From: Allokutzneria sp. NRRL B-24872
GTDB taxonomy: Bacteria > Actinomycetota > Actinomycetes > Mycobacteriales > Pseudonocardiaceae
NCBI RefSeq assembly: GCF_002155965.1
Contig: NZ_MUMH01000006.1
Location: 1 to 64,000, forward strand
Direction of reading: 5' to 3'
DNA length: 64,000 bases
Position numbers and translations under genes: made by a program. Below, piece after piece: positions 1-7,386 of the stretch (positions are counted from its first letter, which is position 1; each line of letters starts with the position of its first letter). The notes beneath the pieces were generated by a model. That model worked only from the letters and a program-made list of their open reading frames with translations. It was not told the DNA's origin and did not search any database.

Positions 1-735
1 GTTGAGGGCGTCGGGGACCTGGTGGGGGCGGGAGAGCACGGTGACGCCGGGTTGGGCCGCCATCTCCTCGGCCCAGCGACACGCGAGCACGTCGTGGGCG
101 AAGAAGACCGGTCGTCCCGAGGACAGCGCCAACTGGGCGAGCACCCGAGCCTCGCAGTACTCCTCGGCGTCGACCACGACGACCGCCGCGCAGGACTCGC
201 TCATCAGCGCGCAGCGCTTGGGGAACTGGTGCCGTGCGGGCGGGGTGTCGGGCAGGAACTGCGAGACCACGGCGCCGCGCCGGGCGATCTCGGCCTCCAA
301 CGGGGAGTTCTCCAGCGGGTAGCAGTGCCGCAGGCCGGTCCCCACGAAGGCCACGGTCCGCGCTCCGGCGGCCAGCACCCGGCGGTGCACGGCCGCATCG
401 GTCCCCGAGGCGAGGCCGCTGACCACGGTCCACCCGGCCTCGGCGAGCACCAGCGCAATGTCCCAGGCTCGGGCGATCCCGCGCTTGGAGGGACGACGGC
501 TGCCCACCACGGCAACAGATCGCGCATCCCGGGCTTCGAGCACGCCGCGGTAGGTCAGGAACGGCGGCGCGTCGGGCTGGGCGCGCAGCCAGGACGGGTA
601 CTCCGGGTCCTCGACGGTGACCAGGCCGATGCCCTCGCGCCGCCAGGCGAGGACCTCTCGCTCGACCGCGTCCAGCGACTCCCCACCCCGCAGGGCGAGC
701 AGGAACGCGGCCTGGGCCCGCACGTCCACCGTCAC
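1..735 (-). CDS. DprA/Smf-like DNA-processing protein, 3' end cut by window edge
   Basis: Read on the minus strand, this frame gives about 245 residues before leaving the window. A helical N-terminal stretch is followed by a DprA-type Rossmann fold: VAVVGSRRPSKRGIARAW, then VVSGLASGTDAAVHRRVLA, then CYPLENSPLEAEIA, all standard DprA signatures. DprA binds single-stranded DNA and loads RecA. The later FPRRNRIIAGLS-type segment is altered here (FPKRCALMSES), so this is a divergent member and perhaps not the housekeeping dprA, which normally sits beside rnhB. I chose GTG at 735 because a TATGCT box (742-747) lies seven bases upstream, as in leaderless genes. A perfect LexA-type box lies at 748-763, which suggests SOS control. 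Family assignment is firm. A RecA-loading role is inferred. Confidence 0.8.
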   Translation of the reverse strand, partial: MTVDVRAQAAFLLALRGGESLDAVEREVLAWRREGIGLVTVEDPEYPSWLRAQPDAPPFLTYRGVLEARDARSVAVVGSRRPSKRGIARAWDIALVLAEAGWTVVSGLASGTDAAVHRRVLAAGARTVAFVGTGLRHCYPLENSPLEAEIARRGAVVSQFLPDTPPARHQFPKRCALMSESCAAVVVVDAEEYCEARVLAQLALSSGRPVFFAHDVLACRWAEEMAAQPGVTVLSRPHQVPDALN

Positions 736-747
736 ACCGACAGCATA

Positions 748-763
748 TCGAACATGTGTTCGA
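748..763. promoter_or_regulatory. LexA/SOS box upstream of the dprA-like gene
   Basis: TCGAAC-N4-GTTCGA is a perfect inverted repeat and matches the actinobacterial LexA operator. It ends 12 bases before the GTG start of the minus-strand dprA-like gene and directly abuts its candidate -10 box, so a bound repressor would block that promoter. The plus-strand kinase start is 79 bases away, so control of that gene is also possible. Confidence 0.8.
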
Positions 764-841
764 ATCCGTCAAGTCGTACATCACGCCCACGCGGTGCCCG
801 AGGTACACGGGGCACGGGGGCGGGTCTGGCAGGCTTGGCGC

Positions 842-1519
842 ATGAGCGCATCACGGCCGGAGGTGGTCGGCCGACTCGTCGAATGGCTGACCCGCATCGA
901 TCTCGCGCGCCCGGTTCGCGTGGCCGTCGACGGGCCGGACGCGGCGGGCAAGACGACGCTGGCCGACGAGCTGGGGGAGGCGCTCGGCGGGCGCGCGCTG
1001 CGGATCTCCGCCGACGACTTCCACCGCCCTGCCGAGGAGCGGCTGCGCCGGGGACCGCTGTCCGCCGAGGGCTACTTCATGGACGCCTTCGACGTGCCCG
1101 CCCTGCGCCGCGAAGTGCTGGAACCGCTTGGCCCACAAGGAGATCTCGGGTACCGCACGACCGTGTGGGACCACCTCACCAACACCAGTCGCAGCGATGC
1201 CAGGCGCACGGCGGCCCGGGACGCGATCGTGCTGGTGGACGGGGTGTTCCTGTTGCGCGAGGAGCTGCGGGACTGCTGGGACGTGCGGATCTTCGTGGAG
1301 GTCCACGAGGAGGAGCAGATGCGCCGCGCGGTCGAGCGCGACACCGAGATCTTCGGGACGGAGGAGCGGGTCAGGGAGCGCTACGCGGTGCGCTACCGGC
1401 CCGCGCACGAGCTGTACTGGAACAGCGCCCGCCCGTCGGAACAGGCCGACATCGTGATCGACAACACCGATCCGGACAGCCCGGTGATCCGGCGCTGGAC
1501 CGGGAACAGGGCGGGCTGA
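842..1519 (+). CDS. Uridine kinase-like P-loop phosphotransferase
   Basis: This 225-residue protein has a Walker A motif near residue 30 (VAVDGPDAAGKTTLADEL). An ISADDFHRP segment corresponds to the substrate-binding Asp-Asp region of uridine kinases. A second hydrophobic strand ends in VLVDGVFLLREEL, and a lid-like run of Arg and Glu residues follows (RRAVERDTEIFG). Family members phosphorylate nucleosides or related small molecules in the cytoplasm using ATP or GTP. The true substrate cannot be read from sequence, and actinobacterial proteins of this type are often called only uridine kinase-like. The start is ATG 842. The next gene begins seven bases after its stop, so the two are probably co-transcribed. 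Confidence 0.75.
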   Translation: MSASRPEVVGRLVEWLTRIDLARPVRVAVDGPDAAGKTTLADELGEALGGRALRISADDFHRPAEERLRRGPLSAEGYFMDAFDVPALRREVLEPLGPQGDLGYRTTVWDHLTNTSRSDARRTAARDAIVLVDGVFLLREELRDCWDVRIFVEVHEEEQMRRAVERDTEIFGTEERVRERYAVRYRPAHELYWNSARPSEQADIVIDNTDPDSPVIRRWTGNRAG

Positions 1520-1526
1520 GTCCACA

Positions 1527-2816
1527 ATGGACGGATATGGCTTCACCATCGCGCTGATCGTGCTGCTGATGGTGGTGAACGCGATCTTCGCGGGCAGCGA
1601 GATCGCGTTGATCTCCTTGCGGGAAGGGCAGTTGCGCCGCCTGGAGCGCGACGGCGGCAAGGCGGCGCGGACCCTGGTGCGGCTGGCCAAGGACCCCACG
1701 CGCTTCCTCGCCACCATCCAGATCGGCATCAACCTGGCCGGAGCGCTGGCCTCGGCGACGGCGGCGGTCTCGCTGGCCCGGCCGCTGGTCCCGGCCTTCG
1801 CCTTCTTCGGCGCGGCGGCGGAGAGCGTCGCGATCGCGGCGGTCACCCTGGTGCTGACCTACTTCACGCTGGTGGTCGGTGAGCTGGCGCCGAAGAAGCT
1901 GGCGATGCAGCACGCCGAGCGCTGGGCGCTGCTGGTGGCCCGGCCGCTGGACACGCTGTCGAAGATCTCCCGCCCGGCGGTGTGGCTGCTGAGCAAGTCC
2001 ACCGACGTGGTGGTGCGGCTCTTCGGCGGCGACCCCAAGGCCGACCAGGAGCAGCTGAGCCCGGAGGAGCTGCGCGAGCTGGTCGCCGGGCACCGCGGTC
2101 TCAACGCCGAGCAGCGCATGATCATCATCGGCGGCCTGGAGATCCACGAGCGGCTGCTGCGGCACGTGCTCCGGCCGCGCCGCTCGGTGTTCACCCTGGA
2201 GGCCGACACCCCGGTCGAGCAGGCCCGCGCGGAGCTGGCGGCCTCCGGGCACTCCCGCGCACCGGTGGTCAGGGGCAGCGACCTGGACGACATGATCGGC
2301 GTCGTGCACCTGCGCGAACTGCTCTCCGGGACCGGGACCGTGGCTGAGGTGGCGCGACCGGCGACCGTCTTCCCCGACTCGGTGCGGGTCTCCGACGCGC
2401 TGCGCAGGTTCAAGGCCGAGCGCCAGCAGTTCGCCGTCGTCGTCGACGAGCACGGCGCCGCGGACGGCATCGTGACGCTGGAGGACCTGCTCGAAGAGAT
2501 CGTCGGCGAGATCTACGACGAGGCTGACCGGGACATCCTCTCGGTGCGCACCCAGGACGACGGCAGCATGGAGCTGCCGGGCACCTTCCCCGTGCACGAC
2601 CTGGTCGACCTCGGCGTGGACATCGCGGACGCGCCGAACGGGGACTACACGACCATCGCCGGGATGCTGCTCACCCGGCTCGGCCGCATCCCGCAGCGGC
2701 CGGGTGACCGGGTGGACTTCGCCGAGTGGTCGGCCGAGGTCACCGCGACCGAGCACCACGCGATCACCGGAGTGCGGCTGCGGCCGCGGAAGAAACGAGA
2801 GGCAACGGGTTCATGA
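1527..2816 (+). CDS. CNNM/CorC-type transmembrane protein with CBS pair (hemolysin C family)
   Basis: This 429-residue protein has the usual three-part layout. An N-terminal DUF21/CNNM membrane domain (about residues 1-190) has hydrophobic helices and the GSEIALISLREGQLRRLE segment. Two CBS repeats follow (about 200-330), with VVVDEHGAADGIVTLEDLLEEIVGEI as the typical end of the second. A C-terminal CorC/HlyC transporter-associated domain closes the protein. The family is linked to divalent cation (Mg or Co) efflux and nucleotide sensing through the CBS module. The older hemolysin name is misleading. It follows the kinase closely and overlaps the next start by four bases (ATGA), which indicates an operon. 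Confidence 0.88.
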   Translation: MDGYGFTIALIVLLMVVNAIFAGSEIALISLREGQLRRLERDGGKAARTLVRLAKDPTRFLATIQIGINLAGALASATAAVSLARPLVPAFAFFGAAAESVAIAAVTLVLTYFTLVVGELAPKKLAMQHAERWALLVARPLDTLSKISRPAVWLLSKSTDVVVRLFGGDPKADQEQLSPEELRELVAGHRGLNAEQRMIIIGGLEIHERLLRHVLRPRRSVFTLEADTPVEQARAELAASGHSRAPVVRGSDLDDMIGVVHLRELLSGTGTVAEVARPATVFPDSVRVSDALRRFKAERQQFAVVVDEHGAADGIVTLEDLLEEIVGEIYDEADRDILSVRTQDDGSMELPGTFPVHDLVDLGVDIADAPNGDYTTIAGMLLTRLGRIPQRPGDRVDFAEWSAEVTATEHHAITGVRLRPRKKREATGS

Positions 2817-3280
2817 GGTTCGTGATCGCGAGCGGCACGGGGCTGGACCCCTCGGGCTACCTCGCCCAGCTCCCGCAACTCGCAGGCGCGCTGCCCGCGG
2901 GCGCTCGCGCGTTCGCGGAGTCGCCGGGGCACTACGACCTCGACGGTCCGCGCTGCGTCAAGGACATGGTGCTCAGCCGGGTGGACTTCGACAGCACCGA
3001 GACCGAAGTGACGCTGGAGCTGCGGTTCCGGCACCGCTGCGGGCAGCACGTGGAGAACCTGCTGTTGCGCTACTACGGCGTGTCCGGCTTCATGCTGGAG
3101 TCGCCTGAGTGGAGCCGCTACGGCCCGCTGCTGCTGGACGAGCTGCTGCCGCACGCGCACGGGTGCAGCCACGAGATCGCGTGCCAGGCGGGCTCCCTCG
3201 CGGTGATCGCGAAGGACCTCTCCGCGACGTGGACGGCCAGTGATTGCCCCGACCGGGACACCGCGCTAGCGCAGGCTTGA
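2813..3280 (+). CDS. Conserved-looking hypothetical protein
   Basis: This 155-residue soluble protein shows no signal peptide, membrane segment or motif that I recognise. It begins at an ATG overlapping the stop of the CorC-like gene (ATGA), so it is translationally coupled to it and probably belongs to the same operon. The sequence has a mixed alpha/beta look, with a central Arg/His-rich strand region (LELRFRHRCGQHVENLL) and two cysteines near the C-terminus. Base composition matches its neighbours. I cannot name a function. Confidence 0.7.
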   Translation: MRFVIASGTGLDPSGYLAQLPQLAGALPAGARAFAESPGHYDLDGPRCVKDMVLSRVDFDSTETEVTLELRFRHRCGQHVENLLLRYYGVSGFMLESPEWSRYGPLLLDELLPHAHGCSHEIACQAGSLAVIAKDLSATWTASDCPDRDTALAQA

Positions 3281-3305
3281 CGGCCACGGACTGCACAATG
3301 CGCAG

Positions 3306-6086
3306 GTGAGCAGGCAACAGGACTTCGTGCGGCAGTTGACATCCGAGCTGCCGTACGCGGCGCGGGTTGACGACTCCACGCGCGCCGCCTACACCTCGGA
3401 CGCCTCGATCTACCGTGCTGTTCCCGCCGCCGTGGTGGAGCCGCGCAACCGGGACGAGGTCGTGCGCGCAGTGCGGGTCGCAGTCGAACACGGAGTCCCG
3501 GTCACCTGTCGCGGCGGCGGAACCTCGATCGCGGGCAACTCCATCGGCAACGGCTTAGTGATCGATTTCTCCCGCCACCTCAACCGGCTGCGCTCGCTCG
3601 CCCCGGACGCGCGGACCGCCGTGGTGGAGCCCGGACTCGTGCTGGGCAAGCTGCTCTCGGCGAGCGCGCGGCACGGCCTCACCTTCGGCCCCGACCCGTC
3701 GACGCTGTCCCGCTGCACGCTCGGCGGGATGATCGGCAACAACGCGTGCGGACCGCACTCCGTCGCCTGGGGCACGACGGCGGACAACGTGGTCGACCTC
3801 GACGTGCTGCTGGCGGACGGCAGGACGGTCACGGCGCGCGCGGGCTCCAGCGGTGACGCGGCGATCGACGAGCGGTTGCGCGCGCTCACCGCCGACCACC
3901 TCGCCGAGTTCCGCACCGAGCTGGGCCGCTTCTCGCGCCAGGTCTCCGGCTACGGGCTGGCGTCGTTGTTGCCGGAGAACGGTTTCGACGTCGCCCGCGC
4001 GCTCGTCGGCTCCGAGGGAACCTGCGGCGTGGTGCTCGGCGCGACCGTCCGGCTCGCTCAGCTACCGAAGGCGAAAGTCCTTGTGGTGCAAGGGTTTGAC
4101 GACGTCTACCAGGCGGCTTCGGCAGCTCCCGCGCTCGCGCGGACGGGTGTGCTGACCGCCGAGGGCATGGACGCGCACCTGATCGCAGCGCTGCGCAGCA
4201 GGCCGGGCGGCTCGGCGCTGGCCGATCTCCTCCCGCCCGGCGAGGCGTGGGTGTACTGCGAGGTCCCGGGCGAGACGATCGACGAAGCCCTTGCGCGCGC
4301 GGCAGAACTCGGCGGCAAGGTGGTCACCGACGCCACCGAGACCGCCGCGCTGTGGAAGATCCGCCGCGACGGCGCCGGACTGGCCACTCGGATGGCGGAC
4401 GGGGGCGAGGCGTGGCCCGGCTGGGAGGACTCGGCGGTGCCGCCGGAGCGCCTGGCCGACTACCTGCGCGAGCTGCACGGGCTGATGGATGCCATGGGGC
4501 GCAAGGGAATCGCGTACGGGCACTTCGGCGAGGGCTGCCTGCACCTGCGCGTCGGCTGGGACCTGACCACCGCGCGGGGGATCGGGGAGTACCGCGAGTT
4601 CATCGAGCGCGCCGCAGACCTCGTCGCGGCGCACGGCGGGTCGTTCTCCGGCGAGCACGGGGACGGGCGGGCGCGGTCGGAGCTGCTGCCGAGGATGTAC
4701 TCGCAGCGAGTGATCGACTCCTTCGCCGCGTTCAAGGGCGCCTTCGACCCGACCGGCGCGCTCAACCCCGGGCTGCTGGTCGACCCGAAGCCGCTGGACG
4801 CCGACATCCGCCCCGGTCCTGGGCACAACCGGCTCGAACTGACCCCGGTGCACGCGCTCAGCCACGACGGCGGCTCGTTCGCGGGCGCGGTCCGGCGCTG
4901 CCTCGGCGTGGGCAGCTGCCGCCAGTCCAGCGGCACGATGTGCCCGTCTTTCCAGGTCACCGGCGACGAGGTGCACTCAACGCGGGGACGCTCGCGCGTG
5001 CTATCGGAGATGTTGCGCGGCGAGTTCATCGCCGACGGCTGGAGGTCGGAGGCCGTCCGCGACGCACTCGACCTGTGCCTGTCCTGCAAGGCGTGCAAGA
5101 CCGCGTGCCCGGTCAACGTGGACATGGCGACCTACAAGGCGGAGTTCCTGCACAACCACTACAAGGGCCGTCTCCGCCCGCGCGCGCACTACGCGCTGGG
5201 CTGGCTGCCGTTGTGGGCTCGGCTGGCGTCCGTGGCGCCCGGCCTGGCCAACGCGATCGGCGGGAAGGCGGTGTTGCGGCTGGCCGGGCTCGAACCGCGC
5301 CGCAAGATGATCCGCTTCGCCCGCAAGACGCTTCGCGGGTGGATGCGCGGTCGCCCGCCCGCTCCTGGCAGCGCGGGAACCGTCGTGCTGTGGCCGGACA
5401 CGTTCACCAACCTGCTCGACCCCACTGCGGGGCGCGCGGCGGTGGAAGTGCTTGAGGCGCTCGGCTATCGCGTCGAGCTACCCGAGGGCCCGGTGTGCTG
5501 CGGTCTGACGTGGCACTCCACCGGCCAGCTCGGCGTGGCGCGGCGTGTGTTGCGGAAGTCCTTGCGCGCCTTGGAATCGCAGCTGCGCGCGGGCAGCGTC
5601 GTGGTCGGCCTCGAACCGTCGTGCACGCAGGTGCTCCGTGACGACGCGAGCGAGCTGCTGCCGGGCGATCCCACCGCTGAGCTGCTGAAGACGCGCGTGC
5701 GCACGCTCGGCGAAATCGTTGCGGCACATGAAGGTCCTTCGCCGTTCACGCGCTTGGACTCCGACGCGGTGGTGCAGGTGCACTGCCACCAGGAGTCCGG
5801 CGGCGGCTACGGCGCGGAGCTGTCCGTGCTGCGTGAGCTGGGCGTGGACGTGGACCGGATCGGCGCGGGCTGCTGCGGCCTCGCGGGGAACTTCGGCTTC
5901 GAGCCGGGGCACTGGGAGGTCGCGCAGGAGTGCGCGGAGCGGGAGCTGTACCCGAAGGCGCGTGCGGCGAGCGCGGACACCGCGATCATCGCGGACGGCT
6001 TCTCCTGCCGCACGCAGGTGGCGCAGGGGACGCCGAGGCGGGCGGAGCACCTGGCCCAGGTGCTCCGCCGCGCGCTGAAGCCCTGA
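3306..6086 (+). CDS. FAD-linked oxidase fused to Fe-S/CCG-domain subunit (D-2-hydroxyacid dehydrogenase type)
   Basis: This 926-residue fusion corresponds to GlcD plus GlcF. Residues of about 30-200 form a VAO/PCMH-type FAD domain (GGGTSIAGNSIGNGLVIDFSR, then GNNACGPHS). The oxidase C-terminal domain (SGEHGDGRARSELLP, with the conserved His) runs to about 500. A ferredoxin-like region follows with CLSCKACKTACPVNVDM, and two CCG domains (PVCCGLTWHS and GAGCCGLAGNFG) complete it. Relatives oxidise D-2-hydroxyacids such as D-lactate or D-2-hydroxyglutarate and pass electrons to the respiratory chain. The substrate is not determined here. The GTG start has a CACAAT box at 3294-3299 just upstream, so it may be leaderless. 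Its stop abuts the stop of the convergent next gene. Confidence 0.88.
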   Translation: MSRQQDFVRQLTSELPYAARVDDSTRAAYTSDASIYRAVPAAVVEPRNRDEVVRAVRVAVEHGVPVTCRGGGTSIAGNSIGNGLVIDFSRHLNRLRSLAPDARTAVVEPGLVLGKLLSASARHGLTFGPDPSTLSRCTLGGMIGNNACGPHSVAWGTTADNVVDLDVLLADGRTVTARAGSSGDAAIDERLRALTADHLAEFRTELGRFSRQVSGYGLASLLPENGFDVARALVGSEGTCGVVLGATVRLAQLPKAKVLVVQGFDDVYQAASAAPALARTGVLTAEGMDAHLIAALRSRPGGSALADLLPPGEAWVYCEVPGETIDEALARAAELGGKVVTDATETAALWKIRRDGAGLATRMADGGEAWPGWEDSAVPPERLADYLRELHGLMDAMGRKGIAYGHFGEGCLHLRVGWDLTTARGIGEYREFIERAADLVAAHGGSFSGEHGDGRARSELLPRMYSQRVIDSFAAFKGAFDPTGALNPGLLVDPKPLDADIRPGPGHNRLELTPVHALSHDGGSFAGAVRRCLGVGSCRQSSGTMCPSFQVTGDEVHSTRGRSRVLSEMLRGEFIADGWRSEAVRDALDLCLSCKACKTACPVNVDMATYKAEFLHNHYKGRLRPRAHYALGWLPLWARLASVAPGLANAIGGKAVLRLAGLEPRRKMIRFARKTLRGWMRGRPPAPGSAGTVVLWPDTFTNLLDPTAGRAAVEVLEALGYRVELPEGPVCCGLTWHSTGQLGVARRVLRKSLRALESQLRAGSVVVGLEPSCTQVLRDDASELLPGDPTAELLKTRVRTLGEIVAAHEGPSPFTRLDSDAVVQVHCHQESGGGYGAELSVLRELGVDVDRIGAGCCGLAGNFGFEPGHWEVAQECAERELYPKARAASADTAIIADGFSCRTQVAQGTPRRAEHLAQVLRRALKP

Positions 6087-6611
6087 TCAGCCCTGGGGCA
6101 TCTTCGAGGAGTGGTGGTTGATGATCATCCAGTGACCGTGCCGCTTCTCGTAGACGAAGGTGAAGCGCGCGTCGGTGAAGGTTCCGTCGCCGAAGGTGAA
6201 CCGGTAGACACCGGCGTCGACGGCGGAGTGGTCGCTCTGCAGGACGACGTGGGTCTCGAGGATCTTGCCGGTGGGCTTCTTCGCCATGAACTCGACGAAG
6301 TAGTCCTTGATGCCCTCGTGGGTGGTCCGCACCTTGTTGGACAGCGTCGGCAGCAGCACCGCGTCGTGCGCGTAGTGCCGGACGACCTTGTTCACGTCAC
6401 CGGAAACGAGATCGTGGTTCCAGCTGTCGAACTGCGCGCGAATCTCGCGAGCGGTGGGCAGTAACCGGGCCTCGGTGCTGCTCGCGCCGGTTTCCGCCGG
6501 AGCGGACGGGCTTGAGAAAGCACTGGCACCGGTACCGGCGACAACGGTGACGGCGGTCAGGACGACGGCACCGGCGGCGAGGCGGAAACGCCCGAATTGT
6601 CCACTACGCAC
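6087..6611 (-). CDS. Exported SgcJ/EcaC-like (NTF2-fold) protein
   Basis: This 174-residue protein begins with a clear Sec signal peptide: RSGQFGRFRL, then a run of Ala/Val, ending near GASAFSS. The mature part is an SgcJ/EcaC-type NTF2-like domain (FDSWNHDLVSGDVNKVV, HYAHDAVLLPTLS, RFTFVYEKRHGHWMIINHHSS). Such domains form small cone-shaped folds that bind ligands or act as accessory subunits. Catalysis is unproven for most, despite the oxidoreductase label. The GTG start lies inside one arm of a long inverted repeat (6607-6656), a likely operator. The gene converges on the FAD oxidase with no intergenic bases. Confidence 0.8.
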   Translation of the reverse strand: MRSGQFGRFRLAAGAVVLTAVTVVAGTGASAFSSPSAPAETGASSTEARLLPTAREIRAQFDSWNHDLVSGDVNKVVRHYAHDAVLLPTLSNKVRTTHEGIKDYFVEFMAKKPTGKILETHVVLQSDHSAVDAGVYRFTFGDGTFTDARFTFVYEKRHGHWMIINHHSSKMPQG

Positions 6612-6656
6612 AGTAAGTACCTTTCACGCTAAAGGAGTACTAGCGCCTACTGTGCG
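6607..6656. promoter_or_regulatory. Long-spaced inverted repeat over the start of the SgcJ-like gene
   Basis: CGCACAGTA (6607-6615) and TACTGTGCG (6648-6656) are perfect 9-base complements separated by 32 bases. The left arm covers the GTG start codon of the minus-strand gene and the right arm covers its promoter region. This could be a two-site operator or an mRNA/DNA hairpin. No regulator is assigned, although a MarR gene lies 220 bases away. Confidence 0.45.
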
Positions 6657-6795
6657 CCTCTTCATCTGCGCCGATACGGCCGCCAGAAGGACCTTGATGA
6701 CACGGCTTTATAACCGAGGGTATTGATCATGGGAAGGTGGACAGAAAAGTCCCCTAAATCTCCCCAACCGGACACATCCGGCGTGACTCAGATTA

Positions 6796-6831
6796 CTTAG
6801 GGACCCTAAGATAACTGGTTAGGATATCTAA
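6796..6831. promoter_or_regulatory. MarR-type operators and leaderless promoter
   Basis: CTTAGGG-A-CCCTAAG (6796-6810) is a perfect inverted repeat. A second imperfect palindrome, TTAGGATATCTAA, lies at 6819-6831. The second includes TAGGAT (6820-6825), which is six bases before the GTG start at 6832 and looks like the -10 box of a leaderless transcript. Both palindromes share a CTTAG/CTAAG core. Autorepression by the adjacent MarR protein is the simple reading. Confidence 0.6.
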
Positions 6832-7275
6832 GTGACTTCCGCCGCAGAACTGGCGCGCGCACTGCGCCCCCTGGTGTTCCGGCTGTACTCGGTCGTGCGC
6901 AGGCAGACACCGCAGGAATCGCTCAGCCTGACCCAGAGCTCCGTGCTCGGGATGCTCTCCCGCCGCCCGTACCGGATGAGCGCGCTCGCCGAGCAGGAGG
7001 GCGTCCGGCTGCCGTCGATGACCGAACTGGTCGGCCGCCTCGAACGCATGGGACTGGTGGAACGCGAGCGCGATTCCGAGGACGGCAGGGTCACCACGGT
7101 CAACATCACCCCGGCCGGTCAGCGGCTCTCCGACGAGCTGACCGCGGCTCGGGAGCGGTTCTTCGCCGAGCGGCTGTCCGCACTGGACCAAGAGGATCTG
7201 ACCAAGATCAACGCTGCGCTCCCCGCGCTCTACCGGCTCGTGGTCCAGCCACCCCGTGACCTGGACAGGTCGTAA
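6832..7275 (+). CDS. MarR-family transcriptional regulator
   Basis: This 147-residue protein has the MarR winged-helix layout. An N-terminal dimerisation helix is followed by a helix-turn-helix (MSALAEQEGVRLPSMTELVGRLERMGLV), then the wing (RERDSEDGRVTTVNITPAG) with the conserved Asp-Arg of the beta-hairpin, and C-terminal helices. MarR proteins repress nearby genes and release DNA on binding small phenolic ligands or on oxidation. There is no cysteine in the DNA-binding region, so a redox switch is not evident. Two palindromes overlap the promoter and suggest autoregulation. The nearest other candidate target is the divergent SgcJ-like gene. Confidence 0.88.
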   Translation: MTSAAELARALRPLVFRLYSVVRRQTPQESLSLTQSSVLGMLSRRPYRMSALAEQEGVRLPSMTELVGRLERMGLVERERDSEDGRVTTVNITPAGQRLSDELTAARERFFAERLSALDQEDLTKINAALPALYRLVVQPPRDLDRS

Positions 7276-7307
7276 CGATTCGACCACGCAGGGCCAGTTG
7301 GTGAAGA

Positions 7308-7340
7308 GTTCACTCAGAGGTCTTTCATCGCACGCTCATC
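7308..7340 (+). promoter_or_regulatory. Possible PHO-box-like direct repeats before phoX-like gene
   Basis: The sequence contains GTTCACT (7308), TTTCATC (7323) and GCTCATC (7334). The last two are 11 bases apart, the spacing of PhoP direct-repeat units (GTTCACC-N4-GTTCACC). Matches to the consensus are partial and the first unit is out of phase. Support comes mostly from the downstream gene being a PhoX-type phosphatase. Weak call. Confidence 0.3.
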
Positions 7341-7386
7341 GGGCTTAACGTCACCGCGTTCCCCAGCTGACGATATGGAGGTCCGC

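Noticed and set aside
1371-2759. A 462-residue minus-strand frame across the CorC-like gene
   Set aside because: Antisense to a gene with clear DUF21 and CBS domains. Composition is His/Arg/Gln/Asp-rich as expected for a shadow frame.
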